DNA of 64,000 nt from Lates calcarifer (Eukaryota > Chordata > Actinopteri > Centropomidae), in assembly GCF_001640805.2 (NCBI RefSeq), contig NC_066848.1, positions 7,097,716 through 7,161,715 of the forward strand. Reading direction: 5' to 3'. A program made the translations under genes and the position numbers. Position 1 is the first letter of the stretch; every line of letters starts with the position of its first letter. Under the pieces are notes generated by a model. That model saw nothing but the letters and a program-made list of their open reading frames with translations. It was not told where the DNA came from and made no database searches. Below, one piece after another: positions 1 to 14,476 of this stretch.

Positions 1-759
1 TGTTGACTTTCACCGCACGTGGCAAGAGTACAAAAAGGTAAAACTATCAAGAGGAAATTCTTCCCTTAAAAAAAAAAAAAATCCTAGGCTACCAATTTCA
101 TTCCAAACGCACAAGACAGTGGCCAGATTTAGTTTTGGTCTCCTAGATGCAAACTGCAGCCACTAACATAGAGATCCTAAGCGATCACCATCTGCTATTC
201 ATCAAAGAAATGCTTACAGCCCGCTCCCCTTCCACCATTTTGAAACCACAATAAATTTAGCTATTTACCATTTTTCAAATACCACATTCAATCACAGCAT
301 ATTTAATACTTCTGTCCATGCATCTGAGGCTGTGCTTATAATCCAAGAATGACTTCTAAAAATAGTGCCCAGCATTACCAATGCCAAGCAGGAAATAAAT
401 GGTCCAACACCATGCCAAAATGAATCTCAAGTCCAATCTCAAGTCCCCACAGAGCAATCTTTACAGAAGAAAGCATTCCCTTGCAGTTGAAAACTGCAAA
501 CTCTCATATTAATATCTATTTGTAAATGTGAAAATTTGTGATTGATTTGTTTAGTTGCTTGAAGTATTTTGAGTATTCTGATGAAATACGTCAGTCATAT
601 CCCAGAGAAAAAACAACAACTTTCAGTGAAAAGCCAAGAAATGAACAGCACATGGTGATCCTCTGTCTGTTTGCTGTTTTGTTAATGGAAAAGGTAATCT
701 ACATGGCTCTACTGCAGGGGTACAACAAGGTTTAATTACATTTCTTTCATGTCTTTCAG

Positions 760-3700
760 GGGTTCGGAGAACCTTCAGGTGAATTCTGGTTGGGAAATGA
801 ATTTGTCTCTAGACTGACAAGTCAACAGTCCTACAAGCTAAGGATCCAGCTGAGTGACTGGGAAGGAAACTCTGGATTTTCACAATATGATCAGTTTTCT
901 CTTGACAGTGAAGCACAAAATTACAGGTATATCGTACTGGACAACATCTAAGAAATTTCCCCCGAGTAATTAATGTGTCATAGAAAAGTTGCCCATTACT
1001 AAACATTTAATTTTAATTAATTTTTGCTTTGAGCTGAAATTTCACAGCTCATGTAGCTCAAGTTATTGAGGACCCACCAGCAAATATTACTGCTTCTGTC
1101 TTAAAACAGTGCTTTTGAAGTTGCCTCTCCTGAATGCATAACAAAAACGGTTCCCAGTTTTCAGCCGAGGAGCAGAACTAAAGTGCACCCTCAAAACTTA
1201 AAGCTTTGCAGTTTTTTATGAAGAAATTAACGACTATGTTAATGACAAAATTCAGAAGCTATACTCCATGAAACAAGGTGTATTCTCCACTACTCATCAA
1301 TTGACTGTGAAGATGAGATCATGTTCGGGCATGATTTTCCACTGAATTTGCTCTGGTTGTCAACTCCCAGCAGTGACATGCCAGAAGGCTTGATTCTACA
1401 GTCCTCTATACTTTATTCTGAGACACACCGAGTGTCCTTGAATCATACAATAAATATATTTATCTCCTGAAAACCACTTTTCTGGAGAGAAACTGGCTCA
1501 TGATCATAACTTATGACCCACTGCTTCTATTTACAAGCACAGCAAATTATGTAGACATTTCTGATGGTCCTCTGGTTTGTGCTGTATAAGACTACTCACT
1601 TCCTGACACTGATGTACTGGCATGAGCCCAAAGAAAATGTAATAAAACTGGTCAGTATTTGAAAAATAGGAAATACATAAAATGTCTTGGATTTCTAACA
1701 TTCAGTCTGCACCTCTTGCTAATAACACAACCTTCAGAAGTTTTTTCTGAGCCTAAGCTGATGTCAGGAGTGGAATGGATACCTCCTTTCTATTTGACAA
1801 ACAGACCTTGAAATGCTCCAATTCAACACAGTTCTATTCAGGTCTTAAGTCTACTTCATTATGACCAATTTGGTCCTAAGTTACTTGGCTCAGCAACTTA
1901 TAACTCCTACAAAAAAGCTACTCAAATAGCATTACACAAATCATTTGCCAAATAAAATAAAAGTAGCATGACAAAATATGAAATCATAAAGCTGGTTGTT
2001 AAATTCACAAACAGCAGCAAAAATAAACAAAAGTTAAGGGAGCACACACTTAATCCTTATGCTAAAACCCATTTTAGATCCAGTAGCAGTGAAGCTACGG
2101 CCAAACAACTATATGATTGAGCTGGACGCTGCCTTTTGAGGAACAGCACTCACGAACTTCCTCCTCCTCTTCCTTTATTTTTCCTTTTCCATTCTACAGG
2201 ATACACCTTAAAGGCTACAGTGGAACAGCAGGCAAAATAAGCAGCATCGGGCAGCCAGGAAGTGATTTCAGTACAAAGGATGCAGACAATGACAAATGTG
2301 TTTGCAAATGTTCACAACTGACAACAGGGGGTAAGAAGCACACTTTTGTAAATAACTTGTTAGTCAGGAAAATACAAAAATCACATTAATTTGTGATGGG
2401 CACTCGCTGTGGGACAAATTCCCACCCGCCCAAATCTTGGCACTTCCCCCAAAAATCTTCAAGGGCATTTTAAGGGTGCCCTTACTTTTGTGGCCAGGTC
2501 AAAGAGCACAATTAGCTCAGAGTTAATCACTGATCAACTCATTGGGGAATTCAGCCCCTACAATGGCTGACATTAATAGCCTGGGAACAGAGCTTGAAGG
2601 TCCTCCCCCATTCCCTTGAAAGTGACTCCGCTGCCAGAAGTTTGTCTCCCTCTGTATTGGGGTCTGCCAAGTGAGCATGAAAGCATGAAAATGCTAACCC
2701 TATCCCTTTTTTCCCATGAGGCGTCTGAGTCTTACAGGAGACTCAATATGCACATTATGCACAATTGTGACTGACTGGCACTGACCCAGTGACAAGAGTA
2801 CAATATGAAGTTGCCTGTTTTGAATGAACAAAAATTTGAATGAATGTAATAAATCTGTATATAAATGGAAGCTGAAAACTTATTAGATACACCTCTCAGG
2901 GTAATACTGTTCAATACAACACATCCATTAACTATGGTTCCAAGTTACAACAATTTTACATATCTTTCATGGCTCCAGTGGGAGCTGCACAAAATCTGAT
3001 AAATGTCTTCAAAAGATGTCACTGGCATCAGTATTGTTTAGGACTGAAGATACAGATAGATTTGAAAATAGATAAGTGTAAGATAAGTGATAAGGGTTTA
3101 GATCTATGTTGCACACTCCTTATTCCTGCTTGAGACTAGCTGCTCAAGGCTACATTAGCCACTATGAGCATAACATACCCAATACTCCAACCAAAAATGT
3201 CAGTGGTTGATTTGCATTGTGGGTAATGTAGGCACCAGGTTTTGACAAGGAAGAAGAATGTGTAAAATGGATATCTATGGCTCTGCTGCACCAGTTTTGA
3301 GTGACAATGTTACAGCAGTGCAATTCTAAATATTAAAAAATAACTATAGACGATGAATCATTTCCTGTCTGATAGAGATTTGACAATAAGCTGTAGAGAG
3401 GACTATTTATTGGGTCATACTAAATTGCATTAAATTGTTTAGACATACCTTATAAACACACTGATCTTAAACAAAAAGCGGATGTATGTCGATGATAAGT
3501 GACAATCCACCACCATGTAAGAGCAGTAGCAATTATACTGTCACAGCTAATTGTGGTGAAAAGCCTGCCTCGACACCATGACATGACAGAAGAATGTACT
3601 GCCACTTCAGCTATAAGTGCACCACAGTTGTTGCAAGTGTGTTAATACTATTCATTCCATAAAAACCATATAATCATTACTATAGCTTGAAAAATCTGAG

Positions 3701-4101
3701 TCAATGCTCTTTTGCTCTCTGAAATCTCAGCTTTCTCTAGTCATTTAATATAGGGTAGATCAGCTTGTTAACCTCATGTTGAATCATGTCTCATGCAAAA
3801 TCTTCAAGTTGCTATGTTATACTATATAAAGAACAGCAATCACCATTCATCTTCTACACAGAGCTGTATGCATTATCCTTCTTTACAACATTACAATGAA
3901 ATTAATAATGTCTGTTTTGATGTTCTAGGTTGGTGGTTTGATGCCTGTGGTCCGTCCAATCTGAATGGGATGTATTACCAACAAGGCCAAAACTCAAATC
4001 GCTTCAATGGAATCAAATGGTACTACTGGAAAGGCTCGGGCTATTCACTGAAGTCCACCACAATGATGATCAGACCAGCAGACTTCACAGGTTCCCTATG
4101 A
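760..4101 (+). CDS. angpt2: Angiopoietin-2, C-terminal fibrinogen-like exons (5' part outside window)
   Basis: Secreted ligand of the TIE2 receptor tyrosine kinase that modulates vessel stability. Three exons are readable: 760-926, 2200-2330 and 3929-4101, each with AG/GT borders and consistent phases. They encode the end of the fibrinogen-like domain: GFGEPSGEFWLGNE, then the calcium-site stretch DADNDKCVCKCSQ, then GGWWFDACGPSNLNGMYY and KSTTMMIRPADF. The last exon follows human ANGPT2 (YYWKGSGYSLK) more closely than ANGPT1. The coiled-coil exons must lie left of position 1. The gene sits inside mcph1 on the opposite strand, which supports ANGPT2 independently. Oddity: the reading continues four residues (TGSL) past the usual terminal ADF before a TGA. 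Coordinates run from the first visible exon to the stop. Confidence 0.93.
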
Positions 4102-6294
4102 ACTGTCATTCTCAAATTAAACAAAGTGGGAAGGAAACTCTGCCTGACAAACAGTAACAAACAACAAAACCAAAAATAAAAATTCTCAAGGGAGCCAAAG
4201 CACCTGATATTTTACATACCTTTGAAAATACATATTTTGGGCATGTTTATATGTTTAATAATTTGAATCAAATGGGTTGTTGCAAAAACTTGTGAAATAT
4301 GGACTGACAAATATCTATACTGAAAATACTTTGCCAGTGGTATGTATAGATAACTACAGATATAATACTTACATTGAGTGTAACAGCTAGCTAACCAAAC
4401 AGGAGGGACCAGAGTAAAATGTGACACTGATTCATTTAATTTTTTTGAATGATTTTATTATAGTTTAAGCAGCCATTTAACTATGTTTTGAATAATAGCT
4501 GTCTATGTAATTTTAAGAAAGAGACTATGGTACAACATGCAGACAAACAACTGGCTCAAAATGATTGTTGTGTTCTGAAAAATGTTCTGTTGAATACCTA
4601 AAATGTAAATGCAAATGTAAAAATGCCACAGAAAATATTTCTCTTGGGACCGTTTTTCTCCAGAGAATGTATGTACATTTGTTGTTTAATTTATATGTAG
4701 ATTTTAAAGTTGATATTTAACATTATTATATGTGATAGAGATTTGTTAGACAGATCTGCCTCCTAGTTCCCAGCTAATTAATAATTTCATTGCACATAAA
4801 CTTGGAGGATATATTTTAATATAATTATGCAGTTTACCTTCCCACATGCTCATACATGTTGATGATCTCTTTGCAGTCGTTTGGGACTTTTTTTATTATT
4901 TATGCAACATTTCTTTTGAAGCTACAACAATGAAAAGTAGCACAAGCGAGGAAGGAATTTCTCACCACTGGCTTAAGGTTTTGTAAGAGTGTTTGACTGT
5001 AATACTCTACGAGCTGTTATATACCTAAAGTTGAATATTAAACACAACCACAAGGCAAAGAACTTAAGACATACTGTAAGCCTTAGTCCAATAGTCCTGT
5101 TCTGCACTATAACAATGAACAGTCTTGTGAATGCACAATTATCAGACTACCACAACTTCTTCAGCAATGTTTTATCATTTCTTCTTTAAAATAAAAATTT
5201 TCCAAAATTCAATTTTTGTTGTTCATTTTCTTTTTAAGGTTACTAATCACACTTAAACTAAGGATTTCAAATTTACCTCCCACATCCTCAGAAGACATAT
5301 GTATAGATACATGTACTATGGCTTGTGGATAAAACAGTATATTTAACTTTAAACTGCAATATTGATATATGTAGTGACATAAAATTTGGGGGAAAGTGAG
5401 ACTGCTTATGGGCAAAATAACCAGATATACTGTAACAGATTAATAGAAAAACCTGTAAACCCAATACAGCCATAAAGCTGCCCTGATCATTGATTTGTAA
5501 CATTTCCTATAATGTTCTAATGCAGAGATATTAAAGGGAGAGTTAAAGTAGAGCCTCACACATTGGCCTCATGTGACACGTATGCGTCAGTGTTTTAATC
5601 TTACTACGAGCTTATGGTTAGCATGGTTATTTGAGTAGTGTGAGCGAATATGCAAGAGATGTAAAATTCACTGTGAAAACGGTCTTTTTAAACAATGCTA
5701 TTAAAATCAGTTTCTATCATCAACCTTGATAATAGCTGAAGGCAACACCACTGCGCTCCACAGGGCACAGGATCTGAATAAAAAATAGGGAGGCATGTGG
5801 TTTGCCAATTGCTGGATGCATCCATAAGAGTAAAGGAATGGTAAAAGGCCTTAAGGACATAAAAATATTTTGTCTGTCACAACAAAAGCCATCACACAGT
5901 TTCAAGAGGAAATGTGTTGACATTTGTCACCATCAAGACCCCATGTCTTCCCTCACAGTGGCAGGAGAGGACAGTGATTCATGAATGACGAGTTCAGGAA
6001 GAGGCAACATCCACATTTCACACAGGATGCTTCAGGAAACACAAGCGGATTGAAAATAGATGACTAGCAATAAAAATTAGCAGGTTTCCGTCTGACTTCC
6101 TCGGCTTTGGTTTTACAATGCTCTATTAGTTTTGAGTGTGAAAAAAGATTATTTACATGGATATGCTTAGATATATACAGAAGAAAATAACCATGAATGT
6201 AATGGTTTACAAGGTTTACAGTGAAGGTTGATGCTGGCAGCATCTGTGTTGTGGACACTTTTACTAATATTACTAGATTAGTACTGGTACTCAC
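4102..6294. other. angpt2 3' flank and mcph1 intron
   Basis: AT-rich non-coding DNA after the angpt2 stop, including its presumed 3' UTR (AATAAA near 4175, and another A-rich signal near 5189). It also lies within an intron of mcph1 on the other strand. I see no coding exon and no recognisable repeat. Confidence 0.6.
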
Positions 6295-9200
6295 CTGTGC
6301 TGCTGGAAAGTGGTCTGAAAGTTCATATGGTTCCTCTGGAATCCACTGCCTTTGCTCCAAACACCAGAGAATCTACTCAGGGAAAAACAAAAGACAGATG
6401 ATGACTTCATCATCAGTATTAAATAATATGTAAAGGCTTCTAAACATTAATAAATGACATACCCATTCAAAAGAGAGGATCCAGCAGCCACGAGCTATGC
6501 CCAACAGAATATTGAGAGTCCGCCGGTGACCCCCAGACACCACATGGGTTGTGCTCTCACAAACCCGGTCAACGATTGAAAAACCACCCAGTGCTTTCAC
6601 CACCTGAACCACTGTGTGCTGTTTCCTTCAAGAGGCAAATAAAGTAGAAGGCATCCAAAATGAACAAATAAATAAGATATCTTTTTTACCAACAAGCTCA
6701 CAAATGCAATGAAAGTTATCTTAAAGCAAAGTTATAAATGTCTGAGGTACTTACTCAGTGGGCATGCTTGTCATCACCAATGTTCTCATAGCCTGAAACA
6801 ATGACAAGCACACAAAACTTATGACAGGGGTTAAAAATGTTTTCTTTACCAGATTTCTATTTTCTTAAATGATCCTGGACAGTTAAATTAATAATGTGTG
6901 AACAAATGTAATTCAGAAAAAAATTGACAATTGAAGCAAGAAGACAACAAATGAAACACGCACAAGTTCTTGAAGATGAATAAGTATAAGTCTGTGTTCA
7001 AATCTTTATGTTTTGTCACAATATCCATATTTTTGGCAAACAAATATATGTGGACAAGCTATAAAGTGTCAATAAAAGTACATATCAATTTTTCTTTCTT
7101 GGCTTGTGTTAGGAGCAAAAATCACAGAAATCTTTGAGCTCCATGTAGAACAAATCTATGCTCGAGTAGCCAAGATAATACAGTATCTATACGTTTTAAA
7201 AATGGCTTAAAGACCTTTTCTGAGCACAAAAATTATGATCATTCAACAGCCAGACAGGCCGTGCACTTTCAACAACACTGACAGATAAATAGTTGCATGG
7301 AGACCGAAAAGGAAATCAAACACCAAGGTCATGAGTCGAGAAAACATATTCAGAGCCACTGAAACGGAACTGTAAATTTGTAATCTGACGACTGTGGTCC
7401 ATCCAGCTACGTACTTTGGCTCCCGTACAGCAAGCTATCATCAACACAAACACCTGAGCAGCAGTTGCAAACACGACCACCAGGCCTGTCCTCCAGCTGG
7501 AAGTCAGAGGTTAAGGCCTGCTGAACATACCGGTGCCAAAACGGTCTACCAACCCCGCCACTACCAGTCAAGCATCCCATTATCCCTGATAAGCAAGTTG
7601 GGAAGTCACAGACTTAATGACAGTCATCCAATCACTGCTACTCCTCGGTCATCCTGACAGAGGGAAAATGTTTTGATACTCCAATTTGTCAATGATCCAG
7701 GACAGGGTTATCTTCTGCTAACACTACAGAATGTCCAAAATTGACTAAAAGAGCTGCTCATTTTGAGGCCTTTCACTAAGTCTAAAAACTCAAAACGCGG
7801 GAAGCTATTCCCTGAAGATTCCTCAAAGGGGACTTTGGCTTATCTTATGCAGTGGACATGTTTTGGCAGTGGCACAAGAAAACAGGCACTGAAGAATGAG
7901 TTGAACATAATGAGCCCCCGACAAAGAGCTGGTGTGAACTGCAGCGGGGCCTCCGAGCACAAATGAAGGAAATTCTTCACTGTATGACTACGTCTCCTTG
8001 ATGGCTACTATTTTGTGCCCACTGAAAATGACGTTATCCAGAAAGTCAAAGAGAGATGAGGATCCTGGGTCTCTGCAACAGTGGAGATCAAATGGAGCTT
8101 TGAGAGACGATCACAAATAACAGTTACAGAGAGTAGAAATGCCAGATTACCACTTGTCACAACTAAAGAATACCTTGCCAGACAGACGGAGCAAGCATTT
8201 TAAAAGCACCTTTATGCTTTATGGTAGAACTGACAGTGGAGAGGTGACTGGGAATGAGGAGAGAGATGGGGAATGACATGCAACAAAGACTTCCAGTTTT
8301 AGTGCTTTAGCTACCCTGAAAGATGCTGTAATGACAGCAAGAAAAGAGAGGAATCATGAGGGAAAAAAAAGACAAATGTCATGTGACAAATCTGTATTGG
8401 ATTTGAAGCAAAGATGGCTGGGTTATATAGTACGTGCTTCCAGATCACTAGACCACTAGTGGACCCAACCTAAATTCATCACTGAGCATTTGTAATCTGT
8501 TAATATTTGCTTACAGCTATATTTAACAGCAGAAGCAAATCTGCACTGTCTGTACCCAAAGTCAAGCAACATGAAATTTATCATGGTTTACCATCTGCAC
8601 TTCAAAGATTGGTGAGCCACGCAGGTGTGAGTTTCAAGTTCTCATTACAGACAACTGTGTTTACCAGTACTGCCTAAATTTGAAAACCATATTTGTATAT
8701 TAATCTGTTACAACAATCTTTATAGAACCAAGAGAACAAGTACAACATCTTTGTAATCAGGCTACAATAAAGTCAACCCATAACAGATCCCTGGGGGGGG
8801 ACATGACGTCACTTTTTGCTTTTTTCAGCCACAGCTTGTTGAGGTTACCAGTGTAACGAAAACAGAGCCCAGGTGCATTTCACAAGCAAGGAAGTTGTAC
8901 GCTACTATCACGGAGGCAAAACACAGGAAACCCTCAGGACCAGACAGAACCTCTTGGCTAGATGCGTCAAAACGCCTACAGCCATGGAAGTGTATGACCT
9001 TATGGAGGAAATACTTAAAAAGAATTACACATACACACACACACACACACAAACACCTAATGTTTAGTTTACTCCATAAACTTCCTATATTACGGACAAC
9101 CATGAACATCAGGGGTTTGTCATATTCTGCAGCTGCTGTAGTTTTGGAAGATAGATGAACTCTCTCAAAGTCAACTGCATGCACTCTACCAGACACCAAA

Positions 9201-12200
9201 GCAGTGTGGACAAATAAGTTTATTTTAGATTAGTTATTAATTCATTAAAGATACTGCAAAAATACAGCAATATCTTTAATGAAACCAAAGGCATCCCACT
9301 GGTGACTTAATACTCGTAACATCCTGTTTTTGCAGCCCCATTCCAATTTTTTCCCACAACACTGTAGGAAATGTACCATCAAGGTGCAGTTTTGGGGGAA
9401 ACTTTCTAATTCAGTGCAAAAGAAATCTTCAAATTCAATCATCATAATCAACAGGAAATGATACAATCGTAGTTTGAGTCAGTTAGACGTTTAAAAACAA
9501 CCATTGTGTCTTCTTACCTTTGTTTTGTTGACCATTTTCTGAAGACTCAAGCTGACTTGCTTATTGTGATTTTCTTCGTCTTCAGAGGGGAGCTCTGTTA
9601 AACCAGCTGCAACTGTACATTCATTTCCTCTACCTACATTTGGAAACAAGAAAAACAATTGAAAACAGTGTGGGGCGGTGTCACTCAAGCTATCATACAG
9701 CAGGCACTGTGTGTGTGTATGGGTGTGTATTTATGTTTGCTCATCTCTGCTCTGTTACACAGAGCTGAAAACCTATATTAAATTGTACATTGCAACAACA
9801 CTTTTAAACTGATGAATACAGCCTCACCACTACTACATGAGTAACAGATTAATTTCAGGTTATTACAATCTAAATAATCTCAAATTAATCATTCAAGAAT
9901 AAGTTCAATTAGATATAAACGCAGATATTCTCAGACCTTTTGAGCACGGCACTGAAAACTGCTACTTTGCTCAAATAAGTCTTTTAATACAGATTAACTT
10001 CATTGAACTTATTAATGTTTTCTGATACTGTAAGATTAGTTTATATCAGAAATGTTTTTAAACAGTAAAGTTGGCTTTGGAAACAGATGCTGATTTTCCA
10101 CCTGAAACTTTGTTCAGTTTCAAAACTACTCAGGACCTTGGGGGGGGTGGTCAGGCTTCAGCATGTGTTGAGCCAGATGCAAGGTACGCCCTGGACAGGT
10201 CGCCAGTCTATCACATGCTGACAGACCAGAAAAACGCACACCTACAGGCAAACAGATCTTCCAATTTTTATATTCATCTGTGCTGTCACTACAAGAGTTG
10301 CTAAATGGTGTTTCATTGTTTTGTAACAGTGACAATAAAGATCTATTCTATCTATTCACCTAACTTGCATGTCTTTGTATCGTGGAAGAAAACCAATAAC
10401 CCAAAGAAACATGTGGAGAATAGATCTCAAATCGTATCAAAAAATATATATATATGTATATATACACATGCAAATGTATTATTATATGTGTACTTATAGT
10501 TGAAATGTATGAGGAAGAGTAAATTATGAATTAGGCCTTTAAAGGACAAACACACATACAGAATATTAAAAGAATATTCATATGAAAAGGCCTCATGTAA
10601 TTACGTCAGTTATTTCTTTATTCTTTATGTGACATCCTGAAATAAAAATTCGTCTTGAGAAAATCACGTACTGATGCGAATAAAGCAGTCCATTAAAGAG
10701 TAATTACGTGTCAAACCTTTTGAAACCGAAAACATGACCCAGAGATTAAAGACATCGTTACAAACCTCTACCACTGTGACAGTTTAAACAACATTAGCAA
10801 TACTTTTGTTTTGTTCAGTTCATCATAATGAAGGTAATAGAGGAAATGTGAGTATTGGGTTCATGGTTATTGATGGGCATGTTTTTAACTCTGGCAGCCT
10901 TATTACTCACTTTCCAAAGTGTGAGAGAGGGCACTGACATCAGAGTTTTTCTGCAGTTCCAATGCTGCGTTATCCTCCGTTAACACTGTTGGTTGTACTG
11001 ATGCAGATGCTCTTCTCTGTTTTACTGCATCACTTGCAGTTGTACTGGTGCTTATGAACGGCAAGGTGCTCTGTCTTTGCCTTTTAGCCACAAGTGCTAC
11101 ACTGGCACTTGTATTATCTAATGGAGGCAGAGATTCTTTAACATCCTGTTGCAGATGATGACTGCTTGCATCAGACTGCTGACTCTGATTTTTGCCAGTT
11201 TGACTTTCTTCCACTTTCCTCTTCTTTTTACTGCTATTTTCAGATCCACTGATTTCACTTCTCCTTTGTTTTCTCTTCTTTGGGACAGGGTCCAACTCAA
11301 AAGGAATGTCTTCTTCCACAGGTAGATTAGACAAGAGAGGTCTTTTTGATCTCTGGCGGTGATTAGCTGGGGAGAAATAGTCCTCAAACACATTATCATC
11401 TCCATCAGTGGAAGCTGTGGCAACACTCTGAGATTCACTAGACAGAGCGAAAGATCGTACCAAGGCAGAAAATGATTGTCTGGCTAGTTTAGGTGTTTTC
11501 TGTTCCATTTTCTGTAATGAAGCAGCAGTTTCTTTTGACTGTTCAACTGCAGCATCACCTGGCACTGCTGGTGACAAGAGACAGCTAGAAGAATTCACAT
11601 CATCAGGGCAAATACTGGTCTTAGTCTCTGTAAAAGATTTAGTTTTCATCTTTTGTTTTCCCTTTTCAGATTTGTTAGGTGTTGAGATAGATGATTTTAT
11701 CTGTGATCGCCTTTTTTCTTTACGATAGTTCTTGCTGTTGTCAGGTCTCATATCCTGGCAACTACTTTCTAATAAATCTACAGATTTGTGTGTCTCTGCT
11801 AGCTTTTTTTTGACCGAAGTCCTTGACTTTGACTTTTTTTGCCTATTCCCTTCTTTATCTTCTTCTTTGTCCACCAAGTCAGGACATTTCAATGGAGTTG
11901 AAATCCTTTTTGGCACATCATGGCAGGGTGACAGCCAGGGCTTTTCTGAGCCTTTCCTGTGTCGTTTTCCAAGATGGCCATGGTCAGTAACATCAACTTG
12001 TGTTCTCCCTTCTTCTTTATCAGGTGAGCAGCCAGGTTCAGCAACAGAAGCACTGGAATCATCATCAGACTGATCATCTATATTGGAGAGAGAATGATGA
12101 TAATTTTGGTAATGGTTTTTATGCATTTATCAACAACATTTGGTGGCTTTTGTTTCCCAGTGTGTTTAGCTGGGTTTGCAATAGCACTCACTGACCCTAC

Positions 12201-14476
12201 TACATAAAGCCATGAGCAACTGCTCGCGCTTCACAAGCTTCACACATCTAGCGTGTACACTACTTGCCCACTGTGAAATGGTGTTAAGCAGAAGTAAACA
12301 AAGGGCAGTAGAAAAGAACTGCACATGTAGCAAGTTAAAGAGACCAGGATATTTTTCTTAGCAGCTGTCAGAGCAAATGAGGTCAAAACACAAGTAAACA
12401 CTGCACATTCAGAAGCTGACTCCAATGGGATGCCAGTGTTGCTCTGTGTCTGCCAGTTGTTGTTAATATCTCTCTAGTAGCTGAATTCTTTTAATGCAGC
12501 TTTAAAACAGTTAGATGCCACAGACACATAAAAGAGTATCTTTTTAAGCAAACACTGACAAACAGAAGAAGTATTCATTGTAGCTTTATGCTTACCAAAC
12601 TATGACTTCGTTACTATCTTTAACAATTTGATACTAGAGGTAATTATTAGGTACTAAAAAACTTTCTTGGACTCTAACACATGGGTTCATCTGGCTTAAT
12701 CTTGTTTACCTGTCAGCTAAAACTTTAACCATTCAATAGACATCCTCATATCATATTAATTATTGTGTGTATGTGTGCATGTATGTGTTACATATATAGA
12801 AATCAAATACGGTATCAGGATTGAATTTGGGAGTAGGGAAATACAACTTTCCATTGATCTGTAACAAGACGATCACACTTAATTTTCTTACACATTAATT
12901 TGAGGATGGTTGGTGTACTCCCAAGAGAAGGTTTCAGCCCAGTGGGTGAGCGGGATTCAGCCATTTGTGAAGCTGAAAGACAGCGACATTTGCGTGAATT
13001 GGTTGCCATTTCCAAAGTGGTAACGTTTTTTTATGGCCCTATCAGTTCATCAGTCTTTACACCTGCTGCTGCACATACCTGTGGGTGAGAGATTTTCCCG
13101 TTTCTCTCTCATGTCTTTCAAACGCTGTGCCATATAATCCGATCTTTTCAACGCAGGGCTATAGACTATTCCACTCTCTTCGTCAATTATGATAGGCGAC
13201 ACATCTGTAACTGTGTAAAAATAATTGTAAGATGGCAAACTACATCCTTTGCTCTTGAGTTAACATTTCCAAAATGGTAATAAGCTTTTACCCAGAGGTT
13301 GTTTTGGAACCAGGTCTTTCATCATTTTGTCTAATTTCTTCTTCATGCGCCTGTCATTTTCAGGTGTCCTCTCTGGGGAATCTTTTGGCTGCATGCACCG
13401 ATGCTATGTGAATCAAACACAAAAAATGTTTTAAATAGGAAATAAATAAATACACATTTTGAATACCGTCAGGGTCATAATTGCAATGTCAATTAAAAGG
13501 GCTTCAACATTAACACTAGGACTAACTAGGGAGTTTCAGTCAAGAGGTGGCACAACCATAAGAGGTAATAATTACAAGGAGCCAAATGCATGTGTGTAAT
13601 AAATCTAAAGGTGATATACAGAAAATACAGGTAAGCATTGGTGCTTGTATCAAAGCTTCTGGTTTTACTGCCACATAATGTTGAGGTTGAACAGCTCACA
13701 AACTCATATTTAATAATGCCCTTTAGTAATGCCCTTGGCTTGACAAATAGTGGCCCAACACTAATTTACAATGGCAGGTTAAACTGTGAAACTAACATTA
13801 ACATCACATGTAAATCTGACTCAACTCACTTTTTTGTTCTTCAACACAGGATTGCTTTCATCATTTAAGGCTGGGTACAACTCCTCATCCACACGCACAC
13901 CATCATCGTAACATCTGGACATCATTTCACCAAAAATAAGCCACATCAGGAGACTCAAGTAATGATACCCAACAGCAATGAAAAAAAATCGTAGAATTGT
14001 TGAAAAAGTAAACAACTCTCTTACCTGCCTACCCAGAGAACAGAGACGAGCCTGACACCACTTTTCTTGGCTTTTTTCCATGTAGCCGAATGGCCATTGT
14101 TGAAGACTACATGTGTGACTTGTTTATTGAATGTTTTTGATACCTGTAAAAGAAACAGCAAATTTAGGTTTTGCAAAAAATACATATCTGCTGTCAGTAA
14201 ATGGCTTACAACATAGTACAAATGTGCTTATGTGCCCTGTGGTCTCACCTGAGCTCCCATTTCTTGCAGCTGTTGAATGAATGGTTTTGAATAGTTTGCG
14301 GTTTTGTCTGATGACCACACATCAACATAGGCAACGACATCTGCAGACACATTGAACAGAATTATGAAATAACCATATGAAAACCATATGAAACTAATTC
14401 AGCCTGAAATAACAGCAGTAAAACTAAGATGATGTGCAGTACCTTTAAGAACTGAACAGCTGTCGCTTGTGGTCAT
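6295..14476 (-). CDS. mcph1: Microcephalin (BRCT-domain protein), 3' end outside window
   Basis: Chromatin and DNA-damage-response protein whose human orthologue causes primary microcephaly. Eleven coding exons with matching phases: 14443-14476, 14249-14340, 14025-14143, 13830-13914, 13292-13403, 13079-13204, 10911-12077, 9518-9633, 6755-6792, 6463-6625 and 6295-6372, giving about 710 residues. The start ATG at 14476 reads [20 protein letters not shown], aligned with human ILKDVVAYVEVW. BRCT1 ([21 protein letters not shown]) fills the first four exons. [16 protein letters not shown] and EKRENLSPT are conserved linkers. The 1.2-kb exon is low-complexity, Ser/Lys-rich and poorly conserved. BRCT2 ([40 protein letters not shown]) is in the last three. 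BRCT3 must lie left of the window, beyond angpt2. Confidence 0.93.
6800..9510. other. Large mcph1 intron, no gene seen
   Basis: About 2.7 kb between the exons at 9518 and 6792. Short open frames here lack family features and flanking splice logic. A CA microsatellite lies near 9033. I recognise nothing else. Confidence 0.55.
9033..9050. repeat. (CA)n microsatellite
   Basis: Short uninterrupted CA dinucleotide run in an mcph1 intron. Confidence 0.85.
10130..10420 (+). repeat. Interspersed repeat fragment (LINE-like 3' tail)
   Basis: The stretch contains 'ccctggacaggtcgccagt' followed later by 'gcatgtctttgtatcgtgga' and 'aagaaaacc', a phrase combination that recurs in fish interspersed repeats. 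Between them is a tail-like 'gtgacaataaagatctattc' with TCTAT repeats, typical of non-LTR element 3' ends. It lies in an mcph1 intron. Assignment is from memory of such repeats, not from a library search. Confidence 0.5.

Noticed and set aside
7394..7966. Two plus-strand frames (87 and 67 codons) in an mcph1 intron
   Set aside because: No family similarity, no splice partners and no conserved-looking composition.
10903..12126. A 407-codon frame as a stand-alone gene
   Set aside because: It is the large central exon of mcph1: both ends fall at splice sites in phase with the flanking BRCT exons, and the ATG lies in the intron before the acceptor.
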